A DNA stretch of 64,000 nucleotides from JABDMH01 sp965223105. Its GTDB lineage: Bacteria; Bacteroidota; Bacteroidia; Chitinophagales; Saprospiraceae. Location: contig OZ244987.1 of assembly GCA_965223105.1 (NCBI GenBank), positions 4,464,001 to 4,528,000 on the forward strand. The letters run 5' to 3'. Both the position numbers and the translations under genes were made by a program. The notes under the pieces are model-generated. The model was given only the letters and a program-made list of their open reading frames with translations, made no database searches and was not told the origin of the DNA. Positions 26,185-33,863 of the stretch are shown here, piece after piece; the stretch's first letter is position 1; each line of letters starts with the position of its first letter.

Positions 26185-28146
26185 CTATTCTTCTTTCTGA
26201 ATTAAATTCCACTTCAGAGCAAGCATAATCCACCTTCGTGGCATAGGAGCACCCAGAATATTTGAATATTTTTCATCGAAAATATTGTTCATCTGAAATT
26301 CTGCGGAAAGCCCTGGATTAAAACGGTAGTTGACCTTTCCATGAAACACCCAATAGTTGGGTTTTATTTCTGATCGAATAGTTTCAGCAAATCTCGAAGG
26401 CCGGGATTTAAAGAGGGTACTTATTCCCAAACTCCATCTAGGTAAGTCCAAAAAATAGTGACTTGTGAGCAGGTGTTTAGCGTGATTGGAAAGGTAAACT
26501 GAAATAATATCTTCCGGATTTGAAGTATTAATAAATGTATAACCCAAACCGAACCGCAGCCGCACCAGATCATTCCACTCATTGTCATACCAAGTCTCCA
26601 ATTCAAGACCGCGAGTAGTCACATCAGAAATATTTTGGGCAAAGAAATAAGTTTCGTTAGGTTGCAGATTTTGGTTATTGGGAATCTCATTCGAAAGCGT
26701 AGGTACATAATCGATGAGCTCCTTAGCATTTCTTCGGAAAAATGTCAACTTAAGTGTAAGGAAGCGGAAGAGCAAATAATCTAGTCCCGCTTCTTGAGAC
26801 CAACTTTGCTCAGCATTGAGGTCCGGGTTTCCAAGGCTCCTGCCGGGAGTTAGATTCGCCAGGTTATGGGATACGTAGCGTTCGGTAAAATCTGCGGCTC
26901 GAATGGAGCGACCTACTGCTCCGCGCAAAACCAATTGATTAGCCTGATAAGAAAGATTCAATTGTGGAAGCCATTCCGTACCATAGTTTTGATCGTGGTC
27001 AACCCTCACACTTGCACTCAGATTTAGGGTAGAAAATGGCTGATAGGACGTCATAGCATAAACACCCAAATGCCAATCTGAATGATCACCGCGATCGGTA
27101 CTTGCAATTGATCTATTGTCCATTTGAATCCCCGCCTTAACAAGCCAATCTTCATTGATTCCGATCAGATGATTTATTTGCGAATGAATAAATCGTGAGC
27201 GATGCCGGTTGGTGGATGGAAAATCAGGACTAAAAACAAATACATCTTTGTTCCATTTATAGGCAATGTTCAGATCTGTGGTGCCCCTCCGACCATTCCG
27301 TATCATTTTTACCTGATTCCACCAGGTCTGTGTTTCCTCTGTCGATTTATCGAAGGAACTGCTGGTATAAAAATATCTGGCCGAAAAATCACGGTAGTCG
27401 TAGGCAGATCTTGCATGTAGTGATACGTTAGGATTGAGTTTAAAGGCCCCTGCCAGTCCCAGGGTACGAATGTCAAAATAATTTCGGTAGGGCTCTAATG
27501 TGCTTTGATCACTCAGGGTTCTCTGCCCGATGAGTTCCCCCCTGGAGGTAGAAAATTGTGCACCAGCATTGAATACTTTCTTTTCATCCGAAAGCAAAAG
27601 TCCCTGATCCGCATTGATGGTCTGGTGCGAACCGTAACGGATCCCTCCTCTGGCCTTTTTCATCCGTCGGAATGGCTTTTCAAAACTGTGGGTGATAAAG
27701 TGAATAACGCCACCTACCGCATCCGGACCATAGGTTGCCGCCGCGGGCCCCCGCAATATTTCAATCCTTGCCAACTCTGCAACGGGTATCGGAATATTCG
27801 CATTGAAGTGACTGGTCAGAGGATCGTTCATTCGCATGCCATCCAAAAGTACCAGTACCTGAGTAAAGGTCGAGCCCCGAAGCAGCAGATCAGCCTGGGC
27901 ACCAAAACCGTTCCTAGACTGTACCTCCAGACCTGGTACATGTTGCAGGAGCTCATCCCACGAATTTGCTGGGTAGGAACTCACCTCATCAGCAGTAACA
28001 ACGGTCACATTCCTTCCGGTCTGGGTACTCTTGACGGGTATCAAGGACGACTTGATCTCGATGGTGTCGAGTTCTGCACTCCACTGTGCTTTTGTGACAA
28101 GCTGCAGTCCGACACCTAGAATGAGCAGAGTGAAAATTCGAATCAT
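26185..28146 (-). CDS. TonB-dependent receptor, BtuB/siderophore-like
   Basis: 653 residues with a signal peptide. There is no carboxypeptidase-like extension: a plug follows directly (VTVVTADEVSSYPANSWDEL, LLLRGSTFTQVLVLLDGMRM, IEILRGPAAATYGPDAVGGV), then a 22-strand-type barrel ending in WIMLALKW. The size and plug resemble BtuB-like receptors for vitamin B12 or metal chelates. I saw no cobalamin riboswitch in the 114 bp upstream, so the ligand is open. It lies downstream of the saccharopine-dehydrogenase-like gene in the same direction, probably by chance. Confidence 0.88.
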   Translation of the reverse strand: MIRIFTLLILGVGLQLVTKAQWSAELDTIEIKSSLIPVKSTQTGRNVTVVTADEVSSYPANSWDELLQHVPGLEVQSRNGFGAQADLLLRGSTFTQVLVLLDGMRMNDPLTSHFNANIPIPVAELARIEILRGPAAATYGPDAVGGVIHFITHSFEKPFRRMKKARGGIRYGSHQTINADQGLLLSDEKKVFNAGAQFSTSRGELIGQRTLSDQSTLEPYRNYFDIRTLGLAGAFKLNPNVSLHARSAYDYRDFSARYFYTSSSFDKSTEETQTWWNQVKMIRNGRRGTTDLNIAYKWNKDVFVFSPDFPSTNRHRSRFIHSQINHLIGINEDWLVKAGIQMDNRSIASTDRGDHSDWHLGVYAMTSYQPFSTLNLSASVRVDHDQNYGTEWLPQLNLSYQANQLVLRGAVGRSIRAADFTERYVSHNLANLTPGRSLGNPDLNAEQSWSQEAGLDYLLFRFLTLKLTFFRRNAKELIDYVPTLSNEIPNNQNLQPNETYFFAQNISDVTTRGLELETWYDNEWNDLVRLRFGLGYTFINTSNPEDIISVYLSNHAKHLLTSHYFLDLPRWSLGISTLFKSRPSRFAETIRSEIKPNYWVFHGKVNYRFNPGLSAEFQMNNIFDEKYSNILGAPMPRRWIMLALKWNLIQKEE

Positions 28147-28260
28147 AACTTCTTTGTTGGATCATACCAAGGAGGCAAAGGTGCAAAATCTATTGTTTTG
28201 CCGGTCTTGGGCCTGAGGCTAAACTGTAGGAAACCTCAAGTGTGCAGTTTACTTACGAAT

Positions 28261-29466
28261 TCACATGCCATCGACCCAGCTTTGAAGGTAAGTGAATGCT
28301 GGCTTAAGCTTGCCATGTTCGGCAATGGTAGCCCTTTCCAGCATTTCGCTAGGCTCATCCTTGATCAGTTCGCTCATAATCGCCGTAATAAATTGCTTTC
28401 CAAAAGCCTTTGATGATTCTCTAGGCAGTTCGTTGGGCAAATTACTGATGGTCATCATATCAATCGCGTTCTTCTGAAAAGGAGCCACCTCTCTTCTCGA
28501 GACCGGATCATATCCGAATACTGGATCATCAATGGTCGTAATCCGCAGTGTAGAGGGAATAGACGCCCTCGGGGCGATATCGCAGGTGATGTCAGCAATT
28601 ACTTCAATCCTAAAGTGTTGATCTTGCATTTCATCAGAAGTGAAAAATGCAGGTGCTCCCGGCAACCAATAGATCCCATTGATCATGACCTCGCTTACCG
28701 TAGCATATGGGAAAAAAATGCTCTTAAAGGAGGAAGGGTTATTGTAGAAGAAAGCCTTGTCAAAAGCATCACCAGCCTTGTCTGCAGCGTAGTGGTGGGG
28801 CAATAGCTGAGTAAACACGATCTCATCATAAGTCTTATTCAGAAATGATTCCGGGTCCACCTGTTTGATCCCCATATCGTGAAGTGTATTCATCGCCCCT
28901 GTACCCACCCGACCCGTTCCTGTAAGCACAATTTTGATGGGTGGAAGGGAAATCGACGGATACATCTCCTTTGCGGTGTCATAATCCTTCAAGTCCTTCA
29001 ATCGTGGCAATTCAAATGTAGCTGTTCTTTTACCCCAGGTCCACATGGCATTGTGTGCCCCCACCATACCAGCGAAGTGCCCAAAAGCGATCAATCGATC
29101 GCCATGGGTATTGGTCAACAATTCGTAGTCTATAAGACGGACTTTCTTCTCTAGCACGGCTCGCAAAAGACCTCGATTGTAGGCCTGCTTCTTCATGGTA
29201 TGAGAAAACATGAAATAGATCTTACCAGGACATAGATGTTCCTCAGGAACTTCTTTTACACCCAGAAGTACTTCGCAATCAGTAAGGTCCGTGACGATTG
29301 GCACCCCAAGACGATCATATTCGGCATCTGAAAAACAACGATCAGGAGAAGATTCAACCACGATATCCATATCCAGCTGTTCACGCAAAAACGCCACCTG
29401 CACCGGAGTAAGTGGGACTCGACTGTCAGGTGTGCTTTTTCGTTCTTTAAGGATGCCAATTTTCAT
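28261..29466 (-). CDS. Saccharopine dehydrogenase (lysine-forming)-like oxidoreductase
   Basis: 401 residues. The N-terminus MKIGILKERKSTPDSRVPLT is the AlaDH/PNT-type start, with Arg and Lys positions used for substrate binding. The nucleotide fold has KIVLTGTGRVGTGAMNTL, and DITCDIAPRASIPST lies in the C-terminal part. The length and order fit NAD-dependent saccharopine dehydrogenase of the LYS1 group, acting on saccharopine or a related opine-like compound. In Bacteroidota it probably serves lysine breakdown. No other lysine pathway gene is near. Confidence 0.85.
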   Translation of the reverse strand: MKIGILKERKSTPDSRVPLTPVQVAFLREQLDMDIVVESSPDRCFSDAEYDRLGVPIVTDLTDCEVLLGVKEVPEEHLCPGKIYFMFSHTMKKQAYNRGLLRAVLEKKVRLIDYELLTNTHGDRLIAFGHFAGMVGAHNAMWTWGKRTATFELPRLKDLKDYDTAKEMYPSISLPPIKIVLTGTGRVGTGAMNTLHDMGIKQVDPESFLNKTYDEIVFTQLLPHHYAADKAGDAFDKAFFYNNPSSFKSIFFPYATVSEVMINGIYWLPGAPAFFTSDEMQDQHFRIEVIADITCDIAPRASIPSTLRITTIDDPVFGYDPVSRREVAPFQKNAIDMMTISNLPNELPRESSKAFGKQFITAIMSELIKDEPSEMLERATIAEHGKLKPAFTYLQSWVDGM

Positions 29467-29595
29467 ACCTGCTCTTTGACAAACAAAATGTAGGGGAAAT
29501 TTCCCAAAAAGATGATTTCAAATGGATTATGGGTTAATTTTTGTTTACATTGATTTAACATTGACTTAATTTTCTTTCATACAATCCGTCATGAA

Positions 29596-29997
29596 ATGAG
29601 GCATAAATATATTACAGCGAGTATAATACTATTGTTTTCAATGATGAATGGCTATGGGATTGAAGATGATCCCAATGCCCTCTTTCATGAACCCCTGGCT
29701 GAGTTTCAGATTTCATTTCACTTGGAGCGTGTATCCAACCTACCTGTATACTGTGAATCACATCAAATGATAGATCTTGAAGAGGGTTTTGCTTTAGGCA
29801 AAGGCCATAGACTCAGTGGATCCTGGCAAGAAATCGACTGGCAAAATTCGGTAGTATTTGTCAAGATCACCTTACTGGGAGGGAAAAAACATCAGACCGC
29901 GCTATGTATGGTTAGGTATACCGCCAAAGGTCTTGACATTACCAAAGTCTTTAATTCGATACCTGATTTTTCGCTGAATCTCTTCGCAAGACCTTAG
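29596..29997 (+). CDS. Small secreted protein of unknown function
   Basis: 133 residues with a signal peptide (MRHKYITASIILLFSMMNGYG) and a compact mixed domain containing two Cys (VYCESH; TALCMV). Not recognised. Its last 47 bp overlap the tail of the convergent cysteine-desulfurase-like gene, which is unusual but possible. The consistent signal peptide and codon use argue for a real gene. Confidence 0.55.
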   Translation: MRHKYITASIILLFSMMNGYGIEDDPNALFHEPLAEFQISFHLERVSNLPVYCESHQMIDLEEGFALGKGHRLSGSWQEIDWQNSVVFVKITLLGGKKHQTALCMVRYTAKGLDITKVFNSIPDFSLNLFARP

Positions 29998-31207
29998 AGT
30001 TGAGTCTTTGAACTGCGTCTATCGTCCTGGCCACATCCTCATCACTATTGTACGCCACCACTCCCATTCTTATCACTCCTCCGCTTGAAAGCAGATCTAG
30101 TACCTCTATAGCTCTCAACGCATAAAAGTGACCATCCCAGGCACAGATGCCTTTCTCACCCAAGGACTTACAACATGAAGCGGGTGTCGCTCCATCCAAA
30201 GTAAAGGCAATTGTAGGAGCCCGTTGATCTTGATCAATGGATGGACCGTATAATTCAACTCCCTTGATATCTTGGAGGCCTGCGACCAGCTGATGAGCCA
30301 AAAGCATCTCGTGACCGTGGATCTGGGTCATGGCGTCAACGATCTTTGCGCGCAGAGTAGATCCCTTTCCTAAACTCCCAATAAAATCAACCGCTGCTTC
30401 TACCCCAGCTATGGCTGCATGGTTAAGGGTGCCGGTTTCAATTCGGTAGGGCGCTGTGGAATCCTGGGTCCGCAGATGATCTGTATCCAGGGTTTCTAGT
30501 AAGCCCGGTTTCGTATATAAGATGCCTACATGTGGTCCATAAAATTTGTACGCAGAGCAAAGCAAGAAATCACAATCCAGGGCCTGGACATCAATCGAGA
30601 AATGGGGAGCGTAGTGAACCGCATCGAGCAATAGTTTGGCACCAGTGCCCTCGATGATTCTCCTTACTCGAGAGATGTCGTTGACAGTACCGAAAAGATT
30701 GGAGGCCAGTCCCATACAGACCAAGGCAGCACGATCGGAGAAATGCTCTTCAAATTGGTCGAGATCAAGGGTACCATTATGCCCTAAGGGAATTTCTTTG
30801 ATTTCGATCCCCTGCTCTTTCAACCGGATCCAAGGACCGCGATTGGCCTCGTGATCAAGTTGGGTAATCCATACTTGATCGCCCGGTTTCATTTGCCGAA
30901 CCAACGCCCGACTCAGTGAATAATTGAGCGTAGTCATATTCTGTCCAAAAGATATGGTTTCAGGACCAGTGGCACCGAGAAAGTCGGCCACCTTCCGCCG
31001 GGTGCGGTCGATCAACAAGTCGGTCTCCTTTGAAGACTGAAAATGTCCGTGGGTATTGGCATTCGACTGACGATAATAGTCGCTGATGGCTTCAATCACC
31101 ATTTCAGGTACTTGGGTTCCCGCTGGACCATCGAGGTAAACTATACTGCAGCCATTGATTTGTCGTCTCAGTGAGGGAAACATTTCCCGGATGTACTGTA
31201 CGTCCAT
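29951..31207 (-). CDS. Cysteine-desulfurase-like class V aminotransferase
   Basis: 418 residues, PLP fold type I, class V. YLDGPAGTQVP begins the substrate lobe, LDAVHYAPH holds the Asp/His that contact PLP, and the Schiff-base Lys is in CSAYKFYGPHVG. This matches the 'cysteine desulfurase-like protein' subfamily rather than canonical SufS/IscS: the position where desulfurases carry the mobile catalytic Cys is not obvious. It may be a lyase or transaminase on an amino acid. Genes for Fe-S assembly are not nearby. Confidence 0.85.
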   Translation of the reverse strand: MDVQYIREMFPSLRRQINGCSIVYLDGPAGTQVPEMVIEAISDYYRQSNANTHGHFQSSKETDLLIDRTRRKVADFLGATGPETISFGQNMTTLNYSLSRALVRQMKPGDQVWITQLDHEANRGPWIRLKEQGIEIKEIPLGHNGTLDLDQFEEHFSDRAALVCMGLASNLFGTVNDISRVRRIIEGTGAKLLLDAVHYAPHFSIDVQALDCDFLLCSAYKFYGPHVGILYTKPGLLETLDTDHLRTQDSTAPYRIETGTLNHAAIAGVEAAVDFIGSLGKGSTLRAKIVDAMTQIHGHEMLLAHQLVAGLQDIKGVELYGPSIDQDQRAPTIAFTLDGATPASCCKSLGEKGICAWDGHFYALRAIEVLDLLSSGGVIRMGVVAYNSDEDVARTIDAVQRLNSKVLRRDSAKNQVSN

Positions 31208-31320
31208 GATGTTCTTTTGAGGCCGGGTAAGTTAACTCTTTTAAACTGTTACAGTACCATCAAACATCGACGAAATCCGGAGTCAAAATTAGATGAGACC
31301 TCTGGCTGGTGGTATGAAAA

Positions 31321-31345
31321 AGCCTCGATGAATTACATCGAGGCT
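31321..31345 (-). terminator. Intrinsic terminator downstream of MOSC gene
   Basis: Perfect 10-bp stem AGCCTCGATG / CATCGAGGCT with a 5-nt loop, followed on the minus strand by TTTTTC. It lies 192 bp after the MOSC stop. The remaining 31208-31536 gap contains no gene I can support. Confidence 0.8.
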
Positions 31346-31536
31346 CCAAACAGTTTTGGGTGTCCATATCGGTTTCAAGGGATCATATACAGTTCTGGGG
31401 GTTGCATCATTCATTCCCAGTCAGCTTAAAGAATGGTTTTGAGTGTGCTCGTCAGACAAACCAAAATGGTTAAACAACATTATGAAGAGAACATTGAGTG
31501 CGGCATTCCACAAGAACAGATCAAAATTCTTCTACT

Positions 31537-32031
31537 TCATTTCCGTAGCTTGTCTTCTACTTCCATATGTAGGCTAATCTGATCTCCCACCTGGATGCTC
31601 CCTCCCTGCAATACCCTGGCGGTAATTCCACCATGCCCACGCATGGCGTTGTATCCCCCTAGGCCCAGGTTTTCTTCCATTCGGCTACAAGGATGGCAAA
31701 TCCCGGTTGTCTCAAGCACTACAGCATCACCAATGGTGAAACGCCGATCTTTAAAGGACAGTAGATTCACGCCCTTGACAACGATGTTGCGCCGTGTCTC
31801 CGTTGGATACACTTTCTTGCCTAACATGGAGCCCACTGCCTCCACATGCTCAGCCTGAATCAGTGTTACGTGTCTATTGCCGGACCGTCCTTGATAGTGA
31901 TCACCGATCAATCCTTCGGTGGATGATAGTTCAGCTGTCTGCACTGATTGCAATGCCACACGCTTGCCCGGCCGCAACCCGATCCACTCAATTGTGCCCG
32001 GTTGAGCCTGATTTTCCATCAGTTTTTGCAT
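31537..32031 (-). CDS. MOSC domain protein
   Basis: 164 residues from the Met at 32031 (MQKLMENQ); the frame is open 23 codons further upstream. The MOSC (molybdenum cofactor sulfurase C-terminal) domain is clear: GLIGDHYQGRSGNRHVTLI, ETRRNIVVKGVN, and the conserved Cys segment TTGICHPCSRME, then RGHGGITARVLQGG. Stand-alone MOSC proteins bind Mo-cofactor or deliver sulfur, and relatives reduce N-hydroxylated bases. The adjacent PLP-dependent cysteine-desulfurase-like gene may be a functional hint, since MOSC and a class V PLP domain are fused in Moco sulfurases. That link is inference. Confidence 0.88.
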   Translation of the reverse strand: MQKLMENQAQPGTIEWIGLRPGKRVALQSVQTAELSSTEGLIGDHYQGRSGNRHVTLIQAEHVEAVGSMLGKKVYPTETRRNIVVKGVNLLSFKDRRFTIGDAVVLETTGICHPCSRMEENLGLGGYNAMRGHGGITARVLQGGSIQVGDQISLHMEVEDKLRK

Positions 32032-32191
32032 ATGATTCTCCACGGTCCTTCTTTTGCCGCAAAGATAGATCAATCCCGATGTATACCCTTGCCAAATCAA
32101 TCAATGAATTTTGCAGGGCCAAATGACAAGGTAATATGTCTTGTCATTTGCTATCAAAACTTTGGTCCTTTGCAAAGGTCTGTGAATAAAG

Positions 32192-32233
32192 AAAACCAGT
32201 TGGTTCAATCCGATATGAATCCAACTGGTTTTT
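32192..32233. terminator. Strong bidirectional hairpin terminator
   Basis: AAAACCAGTTGG and CCAACTGGTTTT form a 12-bp perfect stem, extended by TTCA/TGAA, with T runs in both directions. The MOSC gene starts on its left and reads away from it, so the only transcript it could stop is leftward from the small ORF at 32316-32510 or beyond. Confidence 0.85.
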
Positions 32234-32315
32234 CTACAAATTCCTTACTAAAACTAAAAATGGCATCGGTGGGACGATTTCAGCACCACCACCTGCCGGA
32301 AAGCTTTACGCGACG

Positions 32316-32510
32316 CTAGGGAGCATCTGGCGAGCCAAAAATAACGGCATGGGTATCGCCGCATTCACCTTCTTCGTCAGAGATCTCTTCGAAAATACCC
32401 AAGTCTACCACACAACCACCGGGATAACCACCGATTTGCTCATCCACCTGACCTGGGATAGCGGGACCGTGTTTGCGCAGTATGGTCATGAACTGCAGCA
32501 TGTCTTGCAT
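32316..32510 (-). CDS. Possible small ORF (64 codons) upstream of a strong terminator
   Basis: From the ATG at 32510 the frame encodes MQDMLQFMTILRKHGP, an IGGYPGGCVVD segment, an acidic EEISDEEGECGD stretch and a C-terminus FGSPDAP. No family is recognised. In favour: it ends 83 bp before a strong terminator that has no other obvious source of leftward transcription. Against: it is short, has no clear ribosome-binding site and starts close to the divergent tmRNA promoter. A longer GTG start at 32546 is possible. Confidence 0.3.
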   Translation of the reverse strand: MQDMLQFMTILRKHGPAIPGQVDEQIGGYPGGCVVDLGIFEEISDEEGECGDTHAVIFGSPDAP

Positions 32511-32642
32511 CCATGAGACCAGTCTCCGACTGCTTTTACTACGCACTGAAACTTGATCCGGGAACGATAGAAACTTTGTTTACGTTTGCAGTATTGATAC
32601 GAATCGCTGTAGGTGAAAGTCCTACCGCATATTTTGACATAT

Positions 32643-33017
32643 GGGGCTGAATTGGAATCGACAGGAAATTCCACAGATTGGTAAGCATGCCGGAGTATGA
32701 TGTCTCATCTCCGTTAACAAACGGGCATTAACCATTTTTTACATGGCGAGTCTAACTACGCCTTAGCTGCCTAATTCCAGGAATTAGCAGCTTTTGTGCC
32801 GCTTACTTGACGCCAGATATATAGTAGGTCGCACATCAACCGAATGCTGGCTAGCTCATCATGTTGTCTCACATGACTGGGTAAAATCTTCGAGACTACG
32901 GCCATGATAAGCAGGTCAGCAAGCAAGTCATGGTTCGGAAAATTCTATTGCTGACTAAGCATGTAGAAATCCAGTAGGTGCTTTCGCTGGACCCGAGTTC
33001 GAATCTCGGCAGCTCCA
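32643..33017 (+). ncRNA. ssrA: tmRNA (ssrA), tag GESNYALAA
   Basis: One-piece tmRNA. The 5' end GGGGCTGAATTGGAATCGAC pairs (GGGGCTG with CAGCTCC, one G-U) with the 3' end, where GAGTTCGAATCTC makes the T-arm and loop. The tag frame at 32745-32774 reads GGC GAG TCT AAC TAC GCC TTA GCT GCC TAA, i.e. GESNYALAA, very like the GENNYALAA/GETNYALAA tags known from Bacteroidota. A hairpin (GCTGCCTAATTCC / GGAATTAGCAGC) follows the tag stop, as in other tmRNAs. CCA is not encoded at this copy (ACAA follows CTCC), so it must be added after transcription. The RNA rescues stalled ribosomes with SmpB. Confidence 0.95.
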
Positions 33018-33018
33018 C

Positions 33019-33504
33019 AAAAGGATAGAACCCAAGGTTCAGGATGTGGAACGAAGGAGATTGAGCTTGCTCAAAATCTCCGCAGTGTAGCATCCTGCCA
33101 GACCCAATGGGTATGGCTTGGATTCTATTTAGACTATGGGCGCCATCGAGATCGCCGCCAGGCAATCTCGGCAGCTCCACAAAAGGATAGAACCCAAGGT
33201 TCAGGATGTGGAACGAAGGAGATTGAGCTTGCTCAAAATCTCCGCAGTGTAGCATCCTGCCAGACCCAATGGGTATGGCTTGGATTCTATTTAGACTATG
33301 GGCGCCATCGAGATCGCCGCCAGGCAATCTCGGCAGCTCCACATAAGGATAGAACCCAAGGTTCAGGATGTGGAACGAAGGAGATTGAGCTTGCTCAAAA
33401 TCTCCGTAGTGTAGCATCCTGCCAGACCCAAAGGGTATGGCTTGGATTCTATTTAGACTATGGGCACCATCGAGATCCCCGCCAGGCAATCTCGGCAGCT
33501 CCAC
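33019..33504 (+). repeat. Three 162-bp structured tandem repeats derived from/at the tmRNA 3' end
   Basis: Units 33019-33180, 33181-33342 and 33343-33504 are 162 bp each. Units 1 and 2 are identical; unit 3 has five substitutions. Every unit ends with the same 17 bp, AATCTCGGCAGCTCCAC, that ends the tmRNA, so this sequence occurs four times (33002, 33164, 33326, 33488). Inside a unit, positions 7-18 pair with 99-110 to close a junction holding two hairpins: AGGATG/CATCCT with inner GGAGATT/AATCTCC, and ACCC-loop-GGGT. A further stem, CGAGAT/ATCTCG, mimics a T-arm. All five unit-3 changes fall in unpaired positions. The minus strand happens to be open in frame because 162 is divisible by 3; that frame is not taken as a gene. 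Confidence 0.85.
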
Positions 33505-33536
33505 CTTCGCCCGTCACTTTTAACAAACACTCGTCA

Positions 33537-33770
33537 ATGGTAGGTCAAAACTGGTGGTTTGTCTACGTCCTCGAATGTTCGGATAAGACACACTATACCG
33601 GCTGTACTCTTGATAGCCACGTACCTCTGAATTAAAATTTGATGAAACACAATGGCTCGGCAATCCCTGCGCAAGCTCCAGGCTTACCGATCCACCTTAT
33701 CACTCGTTTGCCATTTAAATTGGTCACATACATTGCATTTAGTGAAAAGTAGAAGGCTTTTCAATTGTAA
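33537..33770 (+). pseudogene. Decayed GIY-YIG nuclease gene
   Basis: ATG at 33537 starts MVGQNWWFVYVLECSDKTHY and TGCTLDSH, the beta-hairpin core of small GIY-YIG nucleases (the usual YVLxCSDxxxYTGxT form), then a stop at 33634. After it the same protein continues in another frame: LMKHNGSAIPAQAP and LITRLPFKLVTYIAFSEK, a stop, then KAFQL. This is the expected RLPxKLVYxExF-type second half. At least one frameshift and two stops disrupt it, and the C-terminal end is missing. Related genes are often found next to stable RNA genes in Bacteroidota. It begins 33 bp after the tmRNA repeat array. Confidence 0.7.
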
Positions 33771-33863
33771 GCGTCCCATCAAAAAACTCTAAGGGGCTAA
33801 AAATTGCCTTCTCAAACTGTAAGCGACAGCCATTGCTTGCTTAAACTTACACAAGAATTGAAT

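Noticed and set aside
28147..28260. Cobalamin riboswitch upstream of the BtuB-like receptor
   Set aside because: Only 114 bp are available and no B12-box was recognised, so no riboswitch is claimed.
32486..32674. A 62-codon minus-strand frame over the tmRNA promoter
   Set aside because: It overlaps the tmRNA 5' end antisense, has no ribosome-binding site, and its composition is not protein-like.
32896..33504. A 202-codon minus-strand frame with 54-residue repeats (PRLPGGDLDGAHSLN)
   Set aside because: It is antisense to the tmRNA 3' end and the tandem units. It is open only because 162 is divisible by 3, and its end is the usual spurious translation of a tmRNA antisense strand (ELPRFELGSSEST).
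33640..33660. ACACAATGGC in the GIY-YIG relic as a fifth copy of the interspersed repeat
   Set aside because: The match is only about 12 bp, lies in codons for KHNGSA, and lacks the flanking repeat ends.
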